Source: Nitriliruptoraceae bacterium (lineage in GTDB: Bacteria > Actinomycetota > Nitriliruptoria > Nitriliruptorales > Nitriliruptoraceae). From it: 64,000 nt of DNA. Below the pieces are notes generated by a model. It searched no databases. It saw nothing but the letters and a program-made list of their open reading frames with translations, and was not told the DNA's origin. The stretch is from positions 62,001 to 126,000 of the forward strand of contig PXDB01000041.1 in assembly GCA_003565155.1 (NCBI GenBank). Direction: 5' to 3'. Position numbers and translations under genes: made by a program. Shown here in pieces: positions 1 through 7,780 of the stretch. The stretch's first letter is position 1, and each line of letters begins with the position of its first letter.

Positions 1-2694
1 GCGGCGCTGCTCACCTGTCGTGAGGACGACCTCGAACGGCTGCTCGCCGTTGCCGGCCGGGTCCGCGACGCCGCACCGTGGTACGCCGAGGGTGCCTGGG
101 GCCGCACCGCCGACGGGCGCCGGCGGGTCACCTACTCGCGCAAGGTCTTCGTCCCCCTCACCCACCTGTGTCGTGACGCCTGCGGCTACTGCACCTTCGC
201 CTGGCCGCCCCACAAGGACCTGCCCGCCTACCAGTCGCCCGAGCAGGTGCTCGAGGTGGCACGGGCCGGCCAGGCCGCGGGCTGCACCGAGGTGCTGTTC
301 ACCCTCGGTGACCAGCCGGAGGAGCGCTATCCCGCTGCACGCGAGTGGCTCGCGGCCCGCGGGTACGAGACCACCCTCGAGTACCTGCGGGCGGTGTCCA
401 TCCAGGTCATCGAGGCGACCGGGGTGCTCCCGCACCTGAACCCGGGGGTGATGGGCTGGGCGGACCTCGCGACGCTCAAGCAGGTCTCCGCCTCCATGGG
501 GATCATGCTCGAGACCACCTCTGAGCGCCTGCTGGAGAAGGGGCAGGCCCACTTCCAGGCCCCCGACAAGGAACCGGCGCGACGGCTGCAGACGCTGGAG
601 GACGCGGGACGGCTGTCCGTTCCCTTCACCTCGGGGCTGTTGATCGGCATCGGGGAGACCCTCGGTGAGCGCATCGACACCCTGTTCGCCCTTCGCGACG
701 TGCACCGGCGGTACGGCCACCTGCAGGAGGTGATCGTCCAGAACTTCCGCGCCAAGCCGGACACCGCGATGCGCGACCATCCGGAGCCGTCCTTCGAAGA
801 CCTGCTGACCACCATCGCCACCGCACGCATCGTGCTCGGGCCGACGGTGCACCTGCAGGCGCCACCGAACCTCTCTCCCGGCACCTTCCACCTGCTGCTG
901 CGCGCGGGCATCGATGACTGGGGTGGCGTCTCACCGGTGACCCCGGACCACGTCAACCCGGAGGCGCCGTGGCCGCAGCTCGAGGAGCTGTCGGCTCGCT
1001 CGGCCGACCAGGGGTTCGTCCTGACCCAACGGTTGCCCGTCTACCCCGAGCACGCGACGATGCCTGACCCCTGGCTCGCCGGTCGGATGCGCGGTCCGGT
1101 GTCGGCGCTGATGGACGAACGGGGGCTCGCCCGCGACGGTGTCCGCCCCGTCGGCCAGCCGTGGCAGGATCCGGAGGTCAGCTCGGGCGCGGTGACGGCG
1201 CGCATGGCAGCGGTCATGGACGCTCGTGAGGATGACGACCGTGGTGCGGATGGCGAGGACGGACCCCACGGTGCGGACGGACCCCACGGTGCGGACGGAC
1301 CCCACGGTGCGGACGGAACCGACGGTGCGGACGGAACCGACGCGGCTGATGGTGCGGTCGCGGACGCCGCACCGCCTGCGCAGCCGAGGGGCAACGGACA
1401 CCTGACGTACGGGGCGCCGGGCGCAGCGTCGAGCGACGTCGGGTCCGCGGCCGACGGCCGCAACGCCCGCTCCGCCGTGGCCGAGGACGAGTTGCATCGC
1501 GCGGTGTTCGGTGACCTGCACGTCATCGCCGACGGGGTGCTGGCCGCCAACGCTCCACGGGTCGAAGGCCCTGCCCGCACGACGATCCGCCGCGATGTCG
1601 CGGCGGCGCTCGCGCGCGCACAGTCCGGCACGGTGCTCGACGACGCGGAGGCGCTCCTGCTGTTCGACGCCACCGGCGTGGAGCTGGATGCCCTGGCTGC
1701 GGCAGCCGATGAGGTCCGCGCGGACCGGGTGGGCGAGACCGTCACCTACGTTGTCAACCGCAACATCAACTTCACCAACGTCTGCTACACCGGTTGCCGG
1801 TTCTGCGCCTTCGCCCAGCGGCGTGACGACCCGGATGCCTACACCCTGTCGTTGACCCAGCTGGCTGATCGCGCCGAGGAGGCGTGGCAGCTCGGCGCCA
1901 CCGAGGTGTGCATGCAGGGCGGGATCCACCCGGACCTGCCCGGTGACTACTACTTCGAGGTGCTCGATGCCGTGCTGGCCCGGGTGCCGGGTATGCACGT
2001 CCACGCCTTCTCGCCGATGGAGATCGTGAACGGCGCCACGCGTCTGGGCATCCCGGTACGCGAGTGGCTCGAGGAGGCGAAGCGCCGCGGACTGGGCTCG
2101 GTCCCCGGCACCGCGGCGGAGATCCTCGATGACGATGTGCGCTGGGTCCTGACCAAGGGGAAGCTGCCGGCCTCGCAGTGGATCGAGGTCATCACCACCG
2201 CGCACGAGGTGGGGCTGCGGTCCTCCTCGACGATGATGTACGGCCACGTGGACGAGCCGCGTCACTGGGTCGCCCACCTCAAGCTGCTCCGCGAGCTGCA
2301 GGAACGCACCGGCGGCTTCACGGAGTTCGTGCCACTGCCCTTCGTGCACCAGCTGGCGCCGATCTATCTCGCCGGGGTCGCCCGTCCCGGTTCCACGTGG
2401 GAGGACGACCGGCGGGTGCACGCGATGGCGCGTCTGCTCCTGCAGGGGGCGATCGATCACGTACAGCTGTCGTGGGTGAAGGTCGGGCTCGATCGTGGTG
2501 TGGACCTGCTGCGCGGCGGGTGCGACGACCTCGGTGGCACGCTGATGGAGGAGACCATCTCCCGGATGGCGGGGAGCGCGCACGGCGTGCGCAAGAGCGT
2601 CGAGGAACTCGAAGCGGCCGCGCATCGTGCGGGGCGGCCCGTTCGCCAACGCACCACGCTGTACGGCAGCGTGCAGGCGGACCATCCCGCGTGA
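1..2694 (+). CDS. fbiC: FO synthase, fused CofG-CofH (5' end cut by window)
   Basis: This bifunctional radical-SAM enzyme makes 7,8-didemethyl-8-hydroxy-5-deazariboflavin (FO), the chromophore of coenzyme F420, from a ribityl-aminouracil and tyrosine. Two CX3CX2C iron-sulfur motifs are visible: LCRDACGYC near position 166 opens the CofG half, and VCYTGCRFC near 1780 opens the CofH half. The frame is open from base 1, so the start codon lies outside the window. Between the halves is a roughly 100-residue, low-complexity linker rich in G, A and D, built on an 18-bp repeat (GGACCCCACGGTGCGGAC, positions 1261-1350). Linked CofG and CofH halves are the normal actinobacterial form. The partner genes fbiA and fbiB are not in the window. 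The identification is firm. Confidence 0.96.
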   Translation, partial: AALLTCREDDLERLLAVAGRVRDAAPWYAEGAWGRTADGRRRVTYSRKVFVPLTHLCRDACGYCTFAWPPHKDLPAYQSPEQVLEVARAGQAAGCTEVLFTLGDQPEERYPAAREWLAARGYETTLEYLRAVSIQVIEATGVLPHLNPGVMGWADLATLKQVSASMGIMLETTSERLLEKGQAHFQAPDKEPARRLQTLEDAGRLSVPFTSGLLIGIGETLGERIDTLFALRDVHRRYGHLQEVIVQNFRAKPDTAMRDHPEPSFEDLLTTIATARIVLGPTVHLQAPPNLSPGTFHLLLRAGIDDWGGVSPVTPDHVNPEAPWPQLEELSARSADQGFVLTQRLPVYPEHATMPDPWLAGRMRGPVSALMDERGLARDGVRPVGQPWQDPEVSSGAVTARMAAVMDAREDDDRGADGEDGPHGADGPHGADGPHGADGTDGADGTDAADGAVADAAPPAQPRGNGHLTYGAPGAASSDVGSAADGRNARSAVAEDELHRAVFGDLHVIADGVLAANAPRVEGPARTTIRRDVAAALARAQSGTVLDDAEALLLFDATGVELDALAAAADEVRADRVGETVTYVVNRNINFTNVCYTGCRFCAFAQRRDDPDAYTLSLTQLADRAEEAWQLGATEVCMQGGIHPDLPGDYYFEVLDAVLARVPGMHVHAFSPMEIVNGATRLGIPVREWLEEAKRRGLGSVPGTAAEILDDDVRWVLTKGKLPASQWIEVITTAHEVGLRSSSTMMYGHVDEPRHWVAHLKLLRELQERTGGFTEFVPLPFVHQLAPIYLAGVARPGSTWEDDRRVHAMARLLLQGAIDHVQLSWVKVGLDRGVDLLRGGCDDLGGTLMEETISRMAGSAHGVRKSVEELEAAAHRAGRPVRQRTTLYGSVQADHPA

Positions 2695-2773
2695 CCGCGC
2701 GATGCCTGCGTCGACATGCCCGTGGCGTGACCGCGCGATGCCTGCGTCGACATGCCCGTGGCGTGACCGCGCG
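2690..2773 (+). repeat. 36-bp tandem repeat spanning the fbiC stop codon
   Basis: Two identical 36-bp copies (2690-2725, 2726-2761) and a 12-bp partial third begin exactly on the fbiC stop codon. Because 36 is a multiple of three, each copy adds another in-frame TGA (2692, 2728, 2764). This is one of several stop-codon repeats in the window. The rest of the 475-bp gap up to 3169 holds no convincing gene. Confidence 0.9.
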
Positions 2774-3084
2774 CCGTCCACGTCCGGGTGCGCCCCGTGT
2801 GACTGCCCCGGTGGCGCGGTGCGCCTCCCGGCTGAGCACCCATCCTGGTTGCGCGGTGACTGCACAATGCAGATGTGCAGGTTGTCGATGCAACCGTCTA
2901 GGTTGTTGCGACGTGTCGGCAGGGCAACAGGGGCGTTCGGCCCTGCCCCGCCCGCCGGACAGGAGCCAGCTAGGGCCTGCTGGCGCCCCGTAGGCGCCCG
3001 ATCCGGGCGTCAACGCCGGTGCGCGTTGGGGCTGGTGCCGCGCAGGTCGTCGGTGCAGGATGTGTCGCGGTTCCGGCAGACCTC

Positions 3085-3124
3085 GACAGAAACCTCTACA
3101 GCTGGCTTGACAAAACCTATACAG
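3085..3124 (+). promoter_or_regulatory. Direct repeat GACA-AAACCT-TACAG upstream of sigma gene
   Basis: Two near-identical elements, GACAGAAACCTCTACAG (3085-3101) and GACAAAACCTATACAG (3109-3124), start 24 bp apart and end 46 bp before the sigma-factor start. They are A/T-rich against a very GC-rich background. The second is preceded by CT to give CTTGACA and contains TATACA. They could be tandem promoter elements or activator half-sites; I cannot assign a protein. Confidence 0.45.
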
Positions 3125-3169
3125 GTCGCCACGCTTCCCACTCAACCGATACCGCACCTCGGAGAAGAC

Positions 3170-3778
3170 GTGGCCGCAGCAGCGATCTCGATGGCACCCA
3201 GCCCGACCACAACCACCGCCCGTTCCTACGTCGACCTGACGAGCGAGGAGCTGCTGGTCGAGGTCGGGTCGGCGGACCAGGCGGCCTTCGCGGTGCTCTA
3301 CGACCGGGTCACCCCCCAGGTGCTGGGGGTGACGCTGCGGGTCCTCCGTGACCGGGCGCTCGCCGAGGAGGTCACCCAGGAGGTGCTCGTCGAGGTGTGG
3401 CGCAAGGCGGACCGCTTCGATCCCGACCGCGGAACCGCCTCCGGCTGGATCACCACGCTCGCGCACCGACGCGCCGTCGATCGGGTCCGTAGCGAACAGG
3501 CCTCGCGGGACCGTGATGATCGCGTGTCGCGTCGCGATGAGGTGCGTGCCTTCGACGCGGTCGCCGACGAGGTGCAGGTCAACCTAGACCACTGGCAGGT
3601 GCGGCGGGCGCTCGCCACGCTGACCGAGCGTCAGCGCGAGGCCATCGAGCTCGCGTACTTCGGCGGCCACACCTACCGCGACGTCGCCCGAGTGCTCGGG
3701 ATCCCGGAGGGCACGGCGAAGTCCCGTCTCCGCGACGGGCTCCTGCGTCTGCGCGAGGCACTCGAGGGTCTGGTGTGA
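3170..3778 (+). CDS. sigK: ECF RNA polymerase sigma factor, SigK-like
   Basis: The product is a 202-residue ECF sigma factor. Region 2 covers roughly residues 25-95 (ALYDRVTPQVLGV, then EEVTQEVLVEVWRKADRFD) and region 4 covers roughly 140-195 (LTERQREAIELAYFGG, then GIPEGTAKSRLRDGL). The ELAYFGG stretch and the HRRAVDRVRSEQA helix resemble the SigK (ECF19) group. The GTG start at 3170 is chosen because GGAG (3161-3164) sits 5 nt upstream; ATG 3191 is an in-frame alternative. SigK is usually followed by its membrane anti-sigma factor RskA, but no such gene is next to it here. The following 311 bp are non-coding and hairpin-rich. Confidence 0.85.
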   Translation: MAAAAISMAPSPTTTTARSYVDLTSEELLVEVGSADQAAFAVLYDRVTPQVLGVTLRVLRDRALAEEVTQEVLVEVWRKADRFDPDRGTASGWITTLAHRRAVDRVRSEQASRDRDDRVSRRDEVRAFDAVADEVQVNLDHWQVRRALATLTERQREAIELAYFGGHTYRDVARVLGIPEGTAKSRLRDGLLRLREALEGLV

Positions 3779-3820
3779 CCTCCGCCTGAGCGCGGTCGTA
3801 TCGACGACCGATCCTGCGTG

Positions 3821-3844
3821 GCCCGCGCTCCCGGCGCGGGCTTT
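3821..3844 (+). terminator. Hairpin terminator after the sigma factor
   Basis: A perfect 8-bp stem (GCCCGCGC, 5-nt loop, GCGCGGGC) followed by TTT lies 43 bp after the sigma-gene stop. The short T run is typical of weak intrinsic terminators in GC-rich actinomycetes. Confidence 0.55.
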
Positions 3845-3868
3845 CGCACGTCCGGCGGGCGTGGTGTG

Positions 3869-3886
3869 CACGGTCGTCCGACCGTG
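3869..3886. promoter_or_regulatory. 8-bp palindrome CACGGTCG-TC-CGACCGTG
   Basis: A perfect inverted repeat with a 2-bp centre, lying between the sigma-gene terminator and the larger inverted repeat at 3954. It looks like a dimer-binding site or a small hairpin. The protein that would bind is unknown. Confidence 0.35.
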
Positions 3887-3953
3887 GTCGTGGGGTGCGG
3901 ATCTCCTCGCCCTGCCAGCGTCCGCCGGTCGTCGCCACCAGCAGCGGGTACGC

Positions 3954-3991
3954 GCGCCGACACACCAGTCCTCGTGGTGGTGTGTCGGCGC
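3954..3991. promoter_or_regulatory. 14-bp perfect inverted repeat upstream of whiB2
   Basis: The arms GCGCCGACACACCA (3954-3967) and TGGTGTGTCGGCGC (3978-3991) pair perfectly over 14 bp around a 10-nt spacer. The element ends 25 bp before the proposed whiB2 -35 box and has no T run after it. It may be an operator, or an RNA hairpin that blocks read-through. Chance occurrence of such an arm length is unlikely even at this GC content. Confidence 0.55.
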
Positions 3992-4016
3992 AGACACAAC
4001 CGGTAGTGGTTCGCGC

Positions 4017-4045
4017 TTGACCGATCACGGAGTGTAGTGCAGTAT
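4017..4045 (+). promoter_or_regulatory. Possible whiB2 promoter
   Basis: TTGACC (4017-4022), a 17-bp spacer and CAGTAT (4040-4045) resemble a housekeeping promoter 45 bp ahead of the whiB2 GTG. TAGTGC at 4035 is an alternative -10 box. Confidence 0.4.
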
Positions 4046-4089
4046 GCCACCTATGTAGTTCCACCGATGTCGGCAGGTAGGAGTGGCCG

Positions 4090-4356
4090 GTGGAAGCCAT
4101 CACCGAACTGTCCACCAAGCTCGCGTTCGACGCGGATGACCGCGTCTGGATGCTCGAGGCCAAGTGTCTCGACGCCGATCCGGAGGCCTTCTTCCCGGAG
4201 AAGGGTGGTTCCACCCGGGAGGCGAAGCAGATCTGCGCGACCTGCCCGGTTCGTGCCGAGTGCCTGGACTACGCCCTGGCGAACGACGAGCGGTTCGGCA
4301 TCTGGGGGGGCCTCTCCGAGCGTGAACGTCGGCGCGCCAAGCGGCTGACCGCCTGA
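4090..4356 (+). CDS. whiB2: WhiB-family iron-sulfur regulator, WhiB2-like
   Basis: This 88-residue WhiB protein has the four cluster-binding cysteines C26, C49, C52 and C58 (C-x22-C-x2-C-x5-C), then the GIWGG turn and a basic tail (ERERRRAKRLTA). WhiB proteins carry an oxygen- and NO-sensitive [4Fe-4S] cluster and act on the principal sigma factor; WhiB2/WhmD is linked to septation. The GTG start has AGGAG 6 nt upstream. Its neighbours downstream (glycosyltransferase, DUF5719, DUF3499, manB, Trm112) match the conserved actinobacterial whiB2 locus, which supports the WhiB2 assignment over other paralogues. Confidence 0.93.
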   Translation: MEAITELSTKLAFDADDRVWMLEAKCLDADPEAFFPEKGGSTREAKQICATCPVRAECLDYALANDERFGIWGGLSERERRRAKRLTA

Positions 4357-4663
4357 GCCGCACCCGGCCGCGTCCGACCGCGTTCGTCCGCGCGGACCGG
4401 CCGGCCATCCGCTCGGGCGCTCCGGGCCCCAGGGCATGGCATCCACGGCCCATCGGGGCCAGCCCTCCACGTCCACCGCTCCGCGGCCACCACCGCGTGG
4501 CCACTGGACCGGCCGGTGCGCAGGGTCCGGCTGCTAGCCTGCGCCGTTGCGCGTCATCGCCCCTGGCGTCCTGCGAACGGTGCACCGTCAGCGCGAGCAC
4601 GACGTGACGGGGTCGCTCGTCGGACGATGACACCGTGCTGGCCGCGCCCAGGGGGACCGCGAC
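4357..4663. other. Intergenic region before the glycosyltransferase
   Basis: No gene is seen in these 307 bp. A 7-bp inverted repeat (GCGCAGG at 4518, CCTGCGC at 4538) surrounds a TAGCCT element at 4535 that could be the -10 box of the glycosyltransferase operon. Confidence 0.3.
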
Positions 4664-7600
4664 GTGAGCGCGCAGGAGGAAGCGGACACCTTGCCGGCCA
4701 CCGAGACCGCCGCGGGCCCGCCCGTCCTCGCCGTCCTCGTCGTGCACGACGGTCTTCCCTGGCTGCCTCGCACCCTCTCCGCCCTCGCGGCGCAGTCCCA
4801 CCCCCACCTCGACATCGTGGCGGTGGACAACGCCAGCGCTGACGGCTCGCGGGAGCTGTTGCTCGACCAACTCGCGGAGGATCAGGTCCTGGTCGCTGAC
4901 CGGGACCTCGGCTTCGGGGGTGCGGTGTCGATGGCGCTCGACGCCCGCCCGACCTCGGAGCACCGCTACGTGCTGCTGGTCCACGACGACCTCGAGCTCG
5001 CACCCGATGCCGTCGCGGAACTGGTGTCCAGCATGGAGGCGGATCCGCGTCTTGCCGCGGTCGGCCCCAAGCTACGGGCCTGGGGCGCCTCGACGGAGCT
5101 GCAGGCCCTCGGCTCCACCATCGACATCACTGGCCGGATGGATACCGGGGTGGACCCTGGTGAGCTCGACCAGGGTCAGCGTGACCAGGAGGACCGGGCG
5201 CTGTTCGTGTCGACCGCCGGGATGCTGGTGCGTCGGTCGGTCTTCGACGAGCTCGGTGGTCTCGACCGCCGCTTCCACGTGTTCCGAGACGACCTCGACC
5301 TGTGCTGGCGGGCCTGGCTGGCCGGTCACGACGTCGAGGTGGTGCCGACGGCCACCGCCGAGCACGCCGGCGCGGCGGCGAACTACCTCCGGCTCGGCCA
5401 GACCCGCTTCATCGGGCCCAGGTACTTCGCTGAGCGCAACACCCTCGCCGCTCTGCTGAAGAACTACGGCACCGCTCGTCTGTTCCTGGTGGTGCCCCTC
5501 TTCTTCCTGGTGGGTCTCGCCAAAGTGGTGGGCTTCCTGCTCACGCGCCGCTTCTCCGACGCATGGCAGACCGTGCGGGCCTGGGTCTGGAACGTCACGC
5601 ACCTGGCCGAGACCCGCCGGTACCGACGGGCCGTCCAGTCCCGTCGGGTCCGGGCCGACGAGGAGCTGGCGGAGCTCTTCGGCCGGCTCGGTCCGCGGGT
5701 GCGGGCCTACGGTGAGGCCATGGCGAGCTGGGTCGCCGGTGGGGACGCGGATCCGGCACCTGAGCTCTCCCACGACGCACCGATGCCGGACGAGCCGAGA
5801 ACGGCGACGGCGCGGCTGGTCGCCTTCGCCCGACAGCGCCCCGTGCTGTTGAGCGGCGGACTGCTGGGTGTCGTCGCGGTGGCCGGCATGTGGCCGCTGC
5901 TGCGCCCTGGGGAGCTACGCGGTGGCGGTCTCGCGCCCTGGCCGGATCGCGCCATGGTGTTCCTCGGTGATCACGCGGCCGCGTGGCATGACGCAGCGGC
6001 CTTCGGTACGTCGTCGCCGCCGGCACCGAGTCAGGCCCTGTTGGGCCTGCTGCACCTGATGCTGGGCAACTCCGGCTACCTCGCCTCACGGGCGGTGCTG
6101 ATGCTGCCCTTCGTGGTCGCCTGGTTGCTGGCCCTGCGCGCGGCGCAGATCTACAGCGACCGTCGGCTGCCACGGGTGGTCGCGGCGACGGCCTACGTCC
6201 TGTCGCCACCCGCCTTCGCCGCACTTGCCACCGGGCGCATCGAGGCCCTCGTGGTGTTCGCCGTCCTCCCGGGGTTGGTCGCAGGCCTGATCACCGCAGC
6301 CCGCCTCGCCACCCCTCCGGCGCGTGCGTGGCGGGCTGTGGCGGGCTACTCCCTCCTGGGCGCGATCGCCGGGGCCTTCGAGCCGGCCATGCTGTTGGTC
6401 CTCCCCGTGGTGGGCGCGGGGGCCGCACTCGTCGTGATCACCCGGGCCGATGCCCTCTCCGACCGCGCCATCCTCGCCGGACGGCTCGGTGTGGCCAGCG
6501 CGGCGCCGCTGCTGCTGAACCTGCCGTGGTCATGGGGCCTGCTCGCGGAGGACGGTCCGCTCCTCGGCGCACCGGTGGTGACCGAGCAGGCGGGCGATCC
6601 CCTGTGGACGTGGCTGCTGCTGTCACCCGGGCTCGCCGGGTTCCCCGGTGTGGTGGCGGGAGCGGGCTTCCTGCTGGCCGGCCTCCTCGGGCTCGCCCTC
6701 GGCTGGCGACGCAACGAGGGGCTCGTGACCGCGTCGTGGGCGGCTGCGCTCCTCGGTGCGACGGCGGCCTGGTGGGTCGATCGGGTGGACAGCGCGGTGT
6801 GGGCCGGCACCCCGCTGCTCGTGACCGTGGCCGCGTTCGCCGCCGCCTTCGCCCTGGCCTTCGCGACGGGCGCGCGCCGGCTCGCCCGCCACGCCTTCGG
6901 ATGGCGACAGGTCGCCGCCCTGGTCACGGTCCTCGGTGTCACCGTCAGCATCGTGGGCGTGGCGTGGGCGTTGGTCCGCGAACCCTTCGGCGCCTACGTG
7001 CGCGGCGAACCGACGCTGCCGTCCTTCGTGCAGGCGGAAGCCGTGACCGAGGGTCCGTTCCGGGTGCTGGTGCTCGCTGCTGCGGACGGTGCGGTCACCT
7101 ACGAGGTGGTCGACGGGCGCGGTGTCACCATGGCGGCCTACGGGCTCCGGCAGCCGCCGGCCACCCAGCGTGCGGTCGACAACGCCGTCCAGGATCTGCT
7201 CGCGGCGCGCGACCCCGGCGCCGCTGACGTGCTGGGCCGGTGGGGTATCCGCTACCTGATCGTGCCGGATGGCGCCGAGGACGCCGCCCTGACCGACGTG
7301 CTGCTCGCACAGGACAGCCTCGAACCCCGACCGGTCGCCTCGGGCCAGCTGCACGCCGTGACCGGCTGGCTCCCGCAGGCGGCGGTCCTCTCCCCGACCG
7401 CCGCCGGCGCCATCGCTGACCGTGGGGCACTGCCATCCGACGAGGAGGTGGCCGCGCTGGAGGTGCTCGGCAACGGGCGCGCCACGGGGACCCTCGCGGA
7501 GGAACGGACGGTCCTGCTGGCCGAGGCGGAGGATGCAGGCTGGGAGCTGTGGGTGGAGGGCCAGCGGCTGCAGCCGGAGCCGGGCTCCCCGGTCGTGTTC

Positions 7601-7780
7601 ACCGAGGTGCCCGCGGGGGAGGTGGAGCTGCGCCATACCGGCGAGACCGTGCGCGGGCTCACGCTCACCGCCCAGGTGCTGCTCCTGCTGCTCGTGATCT
7701 CCCTGGCCCTGCGGCCACCCGGAGCCGGCCGCCACGCCCGGCCGTCAGCGTCGTCCGCGCCGGATGAGGGGACACCGTGA
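4664..7780 (+). CDS. Large membrane glycosyltransferase (GT2 domain plus multi-pass membrane domain)
   Basis: The 1038-residue protein starts with a GT-A family 2 domain (about residues 20-260). This contains the nucleotide-binding VVDNASADGSREL segment, the metal-binding HDDLEL (DxD-type) motif and a late FRDDLDLCWRAW segment. The rest is a long membrane part with many hydrophobic helices and an extracytoplasmic region near the C-terminus, ending in one more helix. This architecture is conserved next to whiB2 in actinobacteria and is presumed to act on cell-envelope glycans; the acceptor is unknown. Start GTG 4664 follows a GGGGG stretch. The stop overlaps the next start (GTGA), so the two genes are translationally coupled. 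Confidence 0.85.
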   Translation: MSAQEEADTLPATETAAGPPVLAVLVVHDGLPWLPRTLSALAAQSHPHLDIVAVDNASADGSRELLLDQLAEDQVLVADRDLGFGGAVSMALDARPTSEHRYVLLVHDDLELAPDAVAELVSSMEADPRLAAVGPKLRAWGASTELQALGSTIDITGRMDTGVDPGELDQGQRDQEDRALFVSTAGMLVRRSVFDELGGLDRRFHVFRDDLDLCWRAWLAGHDVEVVPTATAEHAGAAANYLRLGQTRFIGPRYFAERNTLAALLKNYGTARLFLVVPLFFLVGLAKVVGFLLTRRFSDAWQTVRAWVWNVTHLAETRRYRRAVQSRRVRADEELAELFGRLGPRVRAYGEAMASWVAGGDADPAPELSHDAPMPDEPRTATARLVAFARQRPVLLSGGLLGVVAVAGMWPLLRPGELRGGGLAPWPDRAMVFLGDHAAAWHDAAAFGTSSPPAPSQALLGLLHLMLGNSGYLASRAVLMLPFVVAWLLALRAAQIYSDRRLPRVVAATAYVLSPPAFAALATGRIEALVVFAVLPGLVAGLITAARLATPPARAWRAVAGYSLLGAIAGAFEPAMLLVLPVVGAGAALVVITRADALSDRAILAGRLGVASAAPLLLNLPWSWGLLAEDGPLLGAPVVTEQAGDPLWTWLLLSPGLAGFPGVVAGAGFLLAGLLGLALGWRRNEGLVTASWAAALLGATAAWWVDRVDSAVWAGTPLLVTVAAFAAAFALAFATGARRLARHAFGWRQVAALVTVLGVTVSIVGVAWALVREPFGAYVRGEPTLPSFVQAEAVTEGPFRVLVLAAADGAVTYEVVDGRGVTMAAYGLRQPPATQRAVDNAVQDLLAARDPGAADVLGRWGIRYLIVPDGAEDAALTDVLLAQDSLEPRPVASGQLHAVTGWLPQAAVLSPTAAGAIADRGALPSDEEVAALEVLGNGRATGTLAEERTVLLAEAEDAGWELWVEGQRLQPEPGSPVVFTEVPAGEVELRHTGETVRGLTLTAQVLLLLLVISLALRPPGAGRHARPSASSAPDEGTP

